A stretch of DNA of 64,000 nucleotides from Faecalibacterium duncaniae. GTDB taxonomy: Bacteria; Bacillota; Clostridia; Oscillospirales; Ruminococcaceae. The notes below the pieces were generated by a model. It was not told where the DNA came from. It searched no databases and saw nothing but the letters and a program-made list of their open reading frames with translations. The stretch covers positions 1,178,001-1,242,000 of the forward strand of contig NZ_CP048437.1 of the NCBI RefSeq assembly GCF_010509575.1, written 5' to 3'. Made by a program: the position numbers and the translations under genes. Shown here piece after piece: positions 35,055 through 42,373 of the stretch (position 1 is its first letter; every line of letters starts with the position of its first letter).

Positions 35055-36560
35055 ATGGCAGCGCAGCGCACCTATCTGGCAATCGACCTGAAAAGTTTCT
35101 ATGCCTCGGTGGAGTGCGTAGACCGCCATCTGGACCCCCTGACCACCAATCTGGTGGTGGCAGATGCTTCCCGCACCGAAAAGACCATCTGCCTTGCGGT
35201 ATCGCCCTCCCTGAAAGCTTACAAGATCCCCGGCAGAGCACGGCTGTTTGAAGCCGTTCAGCGGGTGAAAGAGGTCAACGCTCAGCGGCTGCAAACTGCC
35301 ATCCGGCAGAAAAAGGCGGTGCGTGGGGAAGATGGCAAATATCACTTTGCCAGCACCTCTTTTGATGCCAATGCCCTGAACGCAGACCCTGCACTGGGGT
35401 TGAGTTACATTGTTGCGCCGCCCCGGATGCAGCGGTATCTGGACGTTTCCACCCAAATCTACAAGACCTACCTCAAATATGTGTCCCCGGCGGATATCTA
35501 CCCCTACTCCATCGACGAGGTTTTCATTGATGTGACGGGCTATCTGCCCTATTACCACATGAGCGCCCACGAGCTTGCCATGACCATGGTGCGGGAGGTG
35601 CTGTACAACACTGGAATCACCGCAACGGCAGGCATCGGCACCAACCTCTACCTTGCAAAGCTGGCCATGGACATTGTGGCAAAACACATCCCGGCGGACA
35701 AAGATGGTGTCCGCATTGCGGAGCTGGACGAGCAGTCCTACCGGTATCTGCTGTGGAATCATCGCCCTCTGACGGATTTCTGGATGACAGGCCCAGGCAC
35801 CGTGAAAAAGCTGGAAGCCCACGGCATTTATACGATGGGGGACTTGGCACGGTTTTCTATCTACGGAGAAGATCGTCTGTATGAAATTTTTGGCGTGGAT
35901 GCAGAAATTCTCATCGACCACGCATGGGGCTATGAGCCCTGCGGTATGGCTGAGATCAAAAGCTACAAGCCCAGCACCAACAGTATCAGCGAGGGGCAGG
36001 TGCTGACCTGCCCCTACCCCAACGATAAGGCAAAGCTCATCGTCCGAGAGATGGCAGAGATTCTGATGTTCCGGCTCACCGAAAAGAAGCTGGTGACGGA
36101 ATCCATCACCTTGGAGATAGGCTACGACCGGGAGAACGTGGACAAGGGCGGCTACCGTGGTCTGACCCAGACCGACCGCTACGGCAGAGTTATCCCCAAG
36201 GCAGCCCACGGCACCGTTCGGTTTGATGCCCCTACCAATCTGGGCAGCACCCTCATCAACGAAAGCGCAAAGCTGTTTGAGCGCATCACCGACCCGGCGC
36301 TGACGGTGCGGCGCATTACCATCAACGCCAACAAGGTCACGCCGGACGAGGGCTTCTATCAGGTGGACTTTTTCACCGACACGAAGAAGCTGGAAAAGGA
36401 GAAAAAACTCCAGCAAGCCATGCTGGGCATCAAGAACAAGTACGGCAAAAACGCCGTGCTGAAAGCCAGCAGCTACGAAGAAGGTGCCACCATGCGCCAG
36501 CGCAACGCACAGATCGGCGGGCACAGTGCAGGAGGTTCAGATGGAAAACTACAAAAATAG
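35055..36560 (+). CDS. Y-family DNA polymerase (UvrX/YqjW-like)
   Basis: 501 aa. Palm motif LAIDLKSFYASVECVDR with the first catalytic Asp, and YPYSIDEVFIDVTGYL with the Asp-Glu pair; then helix-hairpin-helix (TGPGTVKKLEAHGIYTMGDL) and a little-finger domain. It is the UmuC-like translesion polymerase type found with YolD in Firmicute genomes, phages and elements. It starts after AAAGGAGGGCTGAAGT. Its last 20 bases overlap the YolD-like gene. No beta-clamp motif identified with confidence. Confidence 0.92.
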   Translation: MAAQRTYLAIDLKSFYASVECVDRHLDPLTTNLVVADASRTEKTICLAVSPSLKAYKIPGRARLFEAVQRVKEVNAQRLQTAIRQKKAVRGEDGKYHFASTSFDANALNADPALGLSYIVAPPRMQRYLDVSTQIYKTYLKYVSPADIYPYSIDEVFIDVTGYLPYYHMSAHELAMTMVREVLYNTGITATAGIGTNLYLAKLAMDIVAKHIPADKDGVRIAELDEQSYRYLLWNHRPLTDFWMTGPGTVKKLEAHGIYTMGDLARFSIYGEDRLYEIFGVDAEILIDHAWGYEPCGMAEIKSYKPSTNSISEGQVLTCPYPNDKAKLIVREMAEILMFRLTEKKLVTESITLEIGYDRENVDKGGYRGLTQTDRYGRVIPKAAHGTVRFDAPTNLGSTLINESAKLFERITDPALTVRRITINANKVTPDEGFYQVDFFTDTKKLEKEKKLQQAMLGIKNKYGKNAVLKASSYEEGATMRQRNAQIGGHSAGGSDGKLQK

Positions 36561-37038
36561 CAAGGCCGGGCAGGAGACCGCCCAAAAGTACGGGGACATC
36601 ATAGAGATGGAACGCCCCCAGAACGAAGAATCCCTCCGCAAGCACCTTCGCATGACCCTTCAGAACCGTGCCAAAATTTTCTCGCCCTTCTCTCCGCTGC
36701 GGGGCTATGACGAGCAGCTTGCCGCAGAAAAGCAGCGCACCGAGCGCGTGACCAAGCGCATTCTGACCGAGGAAGAAACGTCCGCCCTGTCCGATCGGCT
36801 GATGCAAGTCACGAAAGGCATGACCATCACGGTGCGGTACTTCAAAGAGGATACCGCCCACCCGGAGGTTCCGGCGGTGGGCAATTACATCACCCTGACC
36901 GGAAAAGCAGACCGCATCGATCCGGTGTTCCGCACTTTGCAGGTGGGCGATACCGTGGTGCCCTTTGAGGACTTGGTGGAGGTCAGCGGGGAGGGGATCA
37001 TGGACATTGATGTGTATCTGGGCATCGGAGAAGAATGA
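36541..37038 (+). CDS. YolD-like protein
   Basis: 165 aa from ATG 36541 (GCAGGAGGTTCAG upstream), inside the end of the polymerase gene. YDEQLAAEKQRTERV, then a beta-rich domain MTITVRYF..., NYITLTGKADRID and VPFEDLVEVSGEG as in YolD proteins, the regular partner of UvrX-type polymerases. Thought to modulate the polymerase, but its mechanism is unknown. Confidence 0.85.
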   Translation: MENYKNSKAGQETAQKYGDIIEMERPQNEESLRKHLRMTLQNRAKIFSPFSPLRGYDEQLAAEKQRTERVTKRILTEEETSALSDRLMQVTKGMTITVRYFKEDTAHPEVPAVGNYITLTGKADRIDPVFRTLQVGDTVVPFEDLVEVSGEGIMDIDVYLGIGEE

Positions 37039-37135
37039 GATGACAAAAAATGCTGAAAGAGATGTTTATGGGACATCACCTTTTGTAAAATGACCTCAGA
37101 AGAAGCAAAACACACTTCAGACGGAGGAAAATACA

Positions 37136-37348
37136 ATGGCAAACGGTGATTATGGCTATTTCGGCAAAGGCGACACGGGCTATGCCCAGTACATGACGGC
37201 TTTCAACCGCAACTTTGGCGGTTCGTCTGGCGGCGGTGGCGGCGGAAATCACAACAATGGCGGCGGCGGGGGAGATGGCAGCGGCTGCGGCTGCCTCATC
37301 GCCATTGCGGTGGTGGTCGTGCTGGTGCTCCTCGGTATGGGGAGCTGA
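37136..37348 (+). CDS. Gly-rich small membrane protein
   Basis: 70 aa. MANGDYGYFGKGDTGYAQYM then FNRNFGGSS, a run of Gly/Asn (about 29-48), and a single C-terminal TM helix preceded by GCGC (CLIAIAVVVVLVLLGMGS). The Cys pair at the membrane face could be acylated or bind metal (inference). ATG 37136 follows ACGGAGGAAAATACA. About 100 bases after YolD; cotranscription is possible. No family with known function. Confidence 0.65.
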   Translation: MANGDYGYFGKGDTGYAQYMTAFNRNFGGSSGGGGGGNHNNGGGGGDGSGCGCLIAIAVVVVLVLLGMGS

Positions 37349-37354
37349 CTCAAG

Positions 37355-37396
37355 CCCCGCAGGTGAAACACAGGTTTTCCCTGTGGGGATTTTTTG
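37355..37396 (+). terminator. Terminator after the Gly-rich protein
   Basis: CCCCGCAGG..., CCTGTGGGG stem (one G-T pair) with an A-rich loop, then ATTTTTTG. Confidence 0.75.
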
Positions 37397-37462
37397 AATC
37401 CGATTGTAGAAAGAAACGGTCTATGGTAGAATGAAATCAAAGAAAAACAGGAGGGCTTACAC

Positions 37463-37990
37463 ATGGTTTTATTGGTTGTGGATACACAGAAAGGTATCGT
37501 GGATGAACGCCTGTATGCGTTTGAAAAGTTTGTCAGCAACATCAAGGAGCTGATCCGGACTGCCCGCGAACAGGGAATCGAGGTCGTCTATGTCCAGCAT
37601 GATGATGGGCCCGGCACCGGTTTCTCCATCGGGGATGATGAGTTTGATATCTATTCTGAGTTTGCACCACTGCAGACCGAAAAACGGTTCGTCAAGACTG
37701 TATGCAACGCTTTCAAGAAAGAGAGCGGATTGCTGGAATATCTGACCGCAAAGGGCGAAAAAGATGTGATGGTCTGCGGCATCATGACCGACTTCTGCAT
37801 CAATGCAACGATAGAAGCAGGCTTTGAGCACGATTTTCATATGATCGTCCCTGCCTATGCAAATTCAACGCGGGACAACGAGTATATGACAGGGGAGCAG
37901 AGCTACCGCTATTACAATGAATTCCTCTGGCCGGATCTCTATGCTAGCTGCGTGCCTATGGATAAGGCACTGGAACTGCTCAAAAAGTGA
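37463..37990 (+). CDS. Isochorismatase-like cysteine hydrolase
   Basis: 175 aa. Triad residues are visible: Asp in LLVVDTQKGIVD, Lys in KRFVKTVCNAF and nucleophile Cys in VCGIMTDFCINATIEAG. The family includes nicotinamidases and other amidohydrolases; without a clear metal triad (DxH) nicotinamidase is not assured. ATG 37463 follows CAGGAGGGCTTACAC. The macrodomain gene follows by 1 base, so both may act in NAD or ADP-ribose turnover (inference). Confidence 0.85.
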   Translation: MVLLVVDTQKGIVDERLYAFEKFVSNIKELIRTAREQGIEVVYVQHDDGPGTGFSIGDDEFDIYSEFAPLQTEKRFVKTVCNAFKKESGLLEYLTAKGEKDVMVCGIMTDFCINATIEAGFEHDFHMIVPAYANSTRDNEYMTGEQSYRYYNEFLWPDLYASCVPMDKALELLKK

Positions 37991-37991
37991 G

Positions 37992-38522
37992 GTGTCTGCA
38001 ACGATTCCCCCAAAAATCAAGAATCAGATTCAAGTAGTGCAGGGAGACATTACCAAGCTGGACTGTGACTGCATCGTGAATGCGGCCAACCGCAGTCTGT
38101 TGGGAGGCGGTGGCGTGGATGGAGCCATTCACCGGGCAGCAGGGCCGGAGCTGCTTGCCGAGTGCCGCACCCTGCACGGTTGCCGCACCGGCGAAGCGAA
38201 GATCACAAGGGGCTACCGGCTGAAGGTGAAGTATATCATCCATACGGTGGGCCCCATCTACTCCGGCACCCCGGAGGATGCTGTGCAGTTGGCAGACTGC
38301 TACCGCAATTCGCTGGAGCTGGCAAAGACCTACGACATCCACAGCATCGCCTTCCCGGCAATTTCTACGGGCGTGTATGGCTATCCGCTGGATGCCGCCA
38401 CCCCAATTGCGGTGGATACAGTGGCTGATTGGCTGCAAAGCCACGCCGACTACGATATGAAGGTCATCTTCTGCTGCTTTGATGCCCGGACGAAGCAGGC
38501 GTATCAGACAAAAATGGAGTAA
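37992..38522 (+). CDS. Macrodomain protein (O-acetyl-ADP-ribose deacetylase-like)
   Basis: 176 aa from GTG 37992, 1 base after the preceding stop, so translation is probably coupled. Macrodomain signatures: QVVQGDITKLDCDCIVNAAN, SLLGGGGVDGAIHRAAG, YIIHTVGPIYSG and AFPAISTGVYGYPLD, with the Asn and Gly-rich loop of MacroD/YmdB-type hydrolases. It should remove ADP-ribose or deacetylate O-acetyl-ADP-ribose. Full length. Confidence 0.9.
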   Translation: MSATIPPKIKNQIQVVQGDITKLDCDCIVNAANRSLLGGGGVDGAIHRAAGPELLAECRTLHGCRTGEAKITRGYRLKVKYIIHTVGPIYSGTPEDAVQLADCYRNSLELAKTYDIHSIAFPAISTGVYGYPLDAATPIAVDTVADWLQSHADYDMKVIFCCFDARTKQAYQTKME

Positions 38523-38525
38523 ACA

Positions 38526-38939
38526 TTGAAATACAGAGAGATCGCGGACGGCATTTTTCTTGACCGCCCCAACCGTTTTATTGCCCATGTAAACGTGAAC
38601 GGTGTGGTGGAAACCGTCCATGTCAAAAACACCGGACGGTGCAGGGAACTGCTGCTGCCCGGTGCGGCGGTGCGTCTGGAAGTGTCGGACAACCCGAAGC
38701 GCAAGACAAAATACGACCTTGTGGCGGTACACAAGCAGGAACTTGGCTGGGTCAACATGGACAGTCAGGCACCCAACAAGGTGGTAGGAGAATGGCTTTC
38801 AAAGCAGGAGTTTGACCTTGTCAGGCCGGAGTTTGGCACAGCGCTGGCCGAAGCGAAAGCCGCAGGCGTGAGGGTGCTGTTTCTGCTTTGCTATGTCGGG
38901 CGGGACAGTCTGGAAATCGTGGAGCAGCGGGAAACATGA
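38526..38939 (+). pseudogene. sfsA: SfsA nuclease with in-frame internal deletion
   Basis: 137 aa, against about 230 for SfsA. The N-terminal OB-like half is intact (GIFLDRPNRFIAHVNVNG, HVKNTGRCRELLLPGA, NMDSQAPNKVVGEWL); after FDLVRPEFG the sequence jumps to the C-terminal ALAEAKAAGVRVLFLLCYVG. The middle PD-(D/E)xK core (the FGDSRIDF..EVKGCTL-like segment of the family) is gone, so nuclease activity is lost. Start is TTG 38526 with GGAG upstream, 3 bases after the macrodomain stop. The frame is kept across the deletion. Confidence 0.85.
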
Positions 38940-38982
38940 AAATGGGATGGAATGAAGAAAACCACATGAGGGAGGAACCAGC

Positions 38983-39252
38983 ATGCCTTTTTTGATGATC
39001 CGCAACGACATCACCAAGGTAACAGCGGATGCCATCGTCGCCTTTTTGGAAAGCACCGGCTTTGAAGATGCGCTCCGCAATGCGGTCTCTCTGGGCGGCG
39101 ACAGCGACACCCTTGCCTGCATCACCGGCGGCATTGCCGAAGCCTTTTACGGGATGCCACAGGAACTGCGGGCAGAGACCTTGAAGCGTCTGCCGGAGGA
39201 TCTGCGGGCGGCGTATGAGCTGTTCCGGCAGAACCTTGAGCGCAGGATGTGA
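38983..39252 (+). pseudogene. Chimera: macrodomain start fused to ADP-ribosylglycohydrolase end
   Basis: 89 aa. The first 20 residues (MPFLMIRNDITKVTADAIVA) are the start of a second macrodomain protein; from AFLESTGFEDALRNAVSLGG with DSDTLACITGGIAEAFYG it is the C-terminal metal-binding block of DraG-type ADP-ribosylglycohydrolases. In relatives such genes lie next to each other, so a deletion of about 1 kb that kept frame joined them (inference). Neither domain is complete, so activity is unlikely. ATG 38983 has GGAGGAACCAGC upstream. Confidence 0.75.
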
Positions 39253-39316
39253 CACCGTCGGTGCTGCACAGACCCAAGCTGTATTTAAAAAACTGAGGAT
39301 CGTACCGGAAGAACAG

Positions 39317-39375
39317 CAAAACACCCGCCTGCGTATTGTGTGCAAAGCACAGTACATGGGCGGGTGTGGTTTTGT
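39317..39375. terminator. Bidirectional terminator
   Basis: Arms ACACCCGCC (39321) and GGCGGGTGT (39359-39367) flanked by AAAA and TTTT, with an inner GTGTGC/GCACA pair. It separates the chimera from the convergent galactosidase operon. Confidence 0.75.
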
Positions 39376-39393
39376 TGTGGTTTGTTCGCACTG

Positions 39394-40995
39394 TCAGAAC
39401 AGGTCGAAACATAATTTTTGTGGAGTTCCGTCCAGCAGATACCGGATATAGAGACGGTCGTTTTCCGCTTCTGCCTGCACCTGCGTGGCGTGCTCAAAGA
39501 GGGTGCGCAGACGGCGGTACTCTGCCCGCTGCGCATCCGTGTAGTGAGACGGCATATCCGAGGTAAGGAACACATTGCCCAGTAGGGCATTGACTGTGGC
39601 AAGGGTGCGTTTTTGCTCTGCCGTCAACTTGCAGTTTTCCTCCCGGAGGAAGAACACATCCGGGTCGCTGCCATAGGCACGGCCATTGAGCTGCCGCCGG
39701 AATAGCGTGTTGTTGATGGCCTGCTTTGTGGACACCCGCTCCCGGTGGAACAAGCGCATATACCACACATCGTCCCAGTCCAGCCCTACGTCACAGCTGA
39801 CACGGCAGTAATCCACCAGCCCGAAAGCCGGCATCACCGGTACGCCGCAGCCGAGAATCTGCTTTTGCCCGCACCATGTGCGCAAAAGCTCCATAGCACG
39901 GTACATCCGGGCTGCCCGGCTCTCGCGGGCGTTGCCAAAGGGGGCAGCACCGTACAGAAAATCCAGCTTGACAAGGTCAAAGCCCCAGTCGTTCAGCACC
40001 CGGTCGAACACCCGGCGCAGATAGTCCAGCACGGCCGGGTTGTCGAGATCCAGCGCATAAAAGCTGCTCCAGTTGCAGCCGCAGCACCACGGTGCACCGT
40101 TCACCTTCAGCAGCCAGTCCGGGTGCTGCCGGAAAAGGGCAGAGTCCTTTTCGCACACAAAAGGTGCAAGCCATAGCCCGGCCTGAAAGCCAGTGGCATG
40201 AATTTCCTCCACCATGCCTTTCAGCCCGTGGGGGAATTTCTGTGCATCTGTTTCCAGCCAGTCGCCCACCTCCGGCTCCCAGCCATCGTCGATCTGGAAC
40301 AGGTCTCCCGGGCAAAGCAGGCTGCGGCAGCCGGTCAGATCCTCCCGGATGGTATCCTCGGTGATGTCCTGATAGCGGTTGTACCAACTGGAATAGCCTG
40401 CCAGCTTCTTTTCAGTCCGGGGCTTGATGCCCATAGCCTGAAACCAGCCGTCGAACACCTCGGTCTCGCCGCCCTCGGCAAAAAACAGGTCAAGGAGTGG
40501 GAAACTGCCGCCGGGATGCTCCACCCCGGCGCAGTCACGCTCCAGCGTCAGCAGGGCTTTGCCGCTGTCGTAGCGGAGGATGGTGTAGCCCGGCTTCTCG
40601 TCCAGCGATGCCACCAGCCGGAACTGTGTGCCCTTGCGGAAATAGCAGTAGGAAAAGCCGTGGCTCTGCCCCTTTTGATGCCCATAAGGCGCAAAATGAT
40701 AATCGCCGTAGCGGTCAAAGGCATATTTTTTGCGCAGAAAGCCGGGGATGTGGTCGGTGCCGCGCAGCTTGCCGTTCCGGTCCAGCTCCGGGCTGTAGGT
40801 CCATGTCTGGTAGCCGTTCATGAACAGACGCTCGTCTGCTTCCATCGTCCACGGCATCTCGGCACGCACCGCCTTCAGCGTCCCGGCGGGCAGGTCTGCC
40901 GTCAGATGCAGCGCACCGCCATTCTCCGTGACCGTGCAGTTGCCTGTCTGTACGCCGCCGGAAGTTTCTGCGTACCAGTGCAGCATTTCAGTCAT
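39394..40995 (-). CDS. GH36-type alpha-galactosidase
   Basis: 533 aa from ATG 40995 (GGGGAGGAAACGCACC upstream), overlapping the end of the symporter gene by 8 bases. Motifs: NGYQTWTYSPEL, YSSWYNRYQDIT, LFQIDDGWEPEVGDW, nucleophile Asp in FDLVKLDFLYGA, acid/base Asp in CRVSCDVGLDWDD. No signal peptide, so it acts inside the cell on alpha-galactosides such as melibiose or raffinose brought in by the GPH symporter. Last gene of the TetR operon. Shorter than the 700-aa GH36 enzymes; its N-terminal domain is reduced. Confidence 0.88.
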   Translation of the reverse strand: MTEMLHWYAETSGGVQTGNCTVTENGGALHLTADLPAGTLKAVRAEMPWTMEADERLFMNGYQTWTYSPELDRNGKLRGTDHIPGFLRKKYAFDRYGDYHFAPYGHQKGQSHGFSYCYFRKGTQFRLVASLDEKPGYTILRYDSGKALLTLERDCAGVEHPGGSFPLLDLFFAEGGETEVFDGWFQAMGIKPRTEKKLAGYSSWYNRYQDITEDTIREDLTGCRSLLCPGDLFQIDDGWEPEVGDWLETDAQKFPHGLKGMVEEIHATGFQAGLWLAPFVCEKDSALFRQHPDWLLKVNGAPWCCGCNWSSFYALDLDNPAVLDYLRRVFDRVLNDWGFDLVKLDFLYGAAPFGNARESRAARMYRAMELLRTWCGQKQILGCGVPVMPAFGLVDYCRVSCDVGLDWDDVWYMRLFHRERVSTKQAINNTLFRRQLNGRAYGSDPDVFFLREENCKLTAEQKRTLATVNALLGNVFLTSDMPSHYTDAQRAEYRRLRTLFEHATQVQAEAENDRLYIRYLLDGTPQKLCFDLF

Positions 40996-42373
40996 GGTGC
41001 GTTTCCTCCCCGTGGAGCTGTGCGCTGATCTCGGCAGCGCGGGCATCGGTCAGAACAAACTTGCGGCGGAACAGCACCAGCGCACCAGCCAGTACCAGCA
41101 TGGGCAGAACGGTCATCATCAGGCGCAGACCCAGCAGGGTTCCGGCGCTTTGTACTGCCACCGGGCCGGTCTCCTCCGTGTTGCCCACAAGACCGATGAG
41201 GTCCAGCCCGATGCCGGTCAGGAATACCGCCACACCGGAGGCAGCCTTGACCACAAAGGTCTGCATGGAAAAGATAACGCTCTCCTCCCGGCGCCCGGTC
41301 TTGAGCTGACCGTAATCCACGCTGTTAGAAAGGAACAGGGTGGTCAGCACGCTCAGCATACCGTTGCAGGCGAACACCACCACGCCCGGAATGCACAACA
41401 TGGCAAGGCTATGGGAAAGGCCGGTCAGGCAGAACACCAGTAGCATGCCGTAGCCGCACAGCGCCAGCAAAAGGCTCAGGTAAAATACCTGCGTACTGCT
41501 GAACTTTTTGCGCAGCAAGGGGTAAAGCACCATCATGCCAAGAATCTGCGCCGCACCGCCCACGGTGGAAAACAGGGTGTAGGTGGCTTTCCAGCCTGCA
41601 CCGCCAAGGTCGTATTTGAAGAAATAGATGATGAAGTTGGAGGTAAGGTACAGCGCCGAGTTGATCAGCACGATGCTGCCTACCACTACCATAGCCTGAT
41701 CGTTGCGGAACAGGGCGGAGAACATCTCCTTTACGGTGGCGGTCTTCATCTCACTGGGGGTGGTTTCTTTCATGGAAATGCAGCACACCAGCTCTGTCAC
41801 TGCAAAAATTGCCGCTACGATCAATGCCACCCAGCGGAAGCCAGCGCGCTCGCTGTCGCCGCCAAGGGCTCCCACCAGCAGCATGGTGAACATAGCGATG
41901 AGGGCAGAGCCAACGCCTGCACAGGTGCGCCCCACCATGGAGAGGTTCTCCCGGTCTTTTGGGGTGCGGGTCACGGCCGGGATCATGGACCAGTAGGGGA
42001 TATCCATCATGGTATAGGTGACGCCCCACAGGATGTACACCACGCTGAAATAGACCATCAACGCCGCTTCATCCAGCACCGGGGCGGCAAACAGGGCGTA
42101 GAGCACCAGCGCATTGAGCAGCGTGCCGGAAAAGATCCACGGACGGAAACGCCCCCAGCGGGTGCGGGTCTTTGCCACCAGAACTCCCATAAAGGGGTCG
42201 TTGAAGGCATCAAAGAACCGGGCAGCCATGAGCACGACGCCCACAAAGCTGGCCGAAAGCCCCAGCACATCCTGATAATAATACATGACGTAAGAAGCCG
42301 ACAGGGCATATACCATATCCTTGCCCACGGCACCAATGCCGAACGCGGCTTTCTGTTTCAGGGTCAATTCCAT
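40988..42373 (-). CDS. GPH-family sugar:cation symporter (MelB-like)
   Basis: 461 aa with about 12 TM helices. FGIGAVGKDMVYALSASYVM, FDAFNDPFMGVLVAKTRTRW and GRFRPWIF hold the conserved Asp pair and the R-x-G-R-x-R-P loop of glycoside-pentoside-hexuronide symporters. It would import the galactoside cleaved by the adjacent GH36 and GH2 enzymes. ATG 42373 overlaps the stop of the GH2 gene; short His-rich C-terminus. Confidence 0.9.
   Translation of the reverse strand: MELTLKQKAAFGIGAVGKDMVYALSASYVMYYYQDVLGLSASFVGVVLMAARFFDAFNDPFMGVLVAKTRTRWGRFRPWIFSGTLLNALVLYALFAAPVLDEAALMVYFSVVYILWGVTYTMMDIPYWSMIPAVTRTPKDRENLSMVGRTCAGVGSALIAMFTMLLVGALGGDSERAGFRWVALIVAAIFAVTELVCCISMKETTPSEMKTATVKEMFSALFRNDQAMVVVGSIVLINSALYLTSNFIIYFFKYDLGGAGWKATYTLFSTVGGAAQILGMMVLYPLLRKKFSSTQVFYLSLLLALCGYGMLLVFCLTGLSHSLAMLCIPGVVVFACNGMLSVLTTLFLSNSVDYGQLKTGRREESVIFSMQTFVVKAASGVAVFLTGIGLDLIGLVGNTEETGPVAVQSAGTLLGLRLMMTVLPMLVLAGALVLFRRKFVLTDARAAEISAQLHGEETHHD

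Noticed and set aside
35001..36524. Long minus-strand frame (507 codons)
   Set aside because: Shadow of the Y-family polymerase gene; no motifs.
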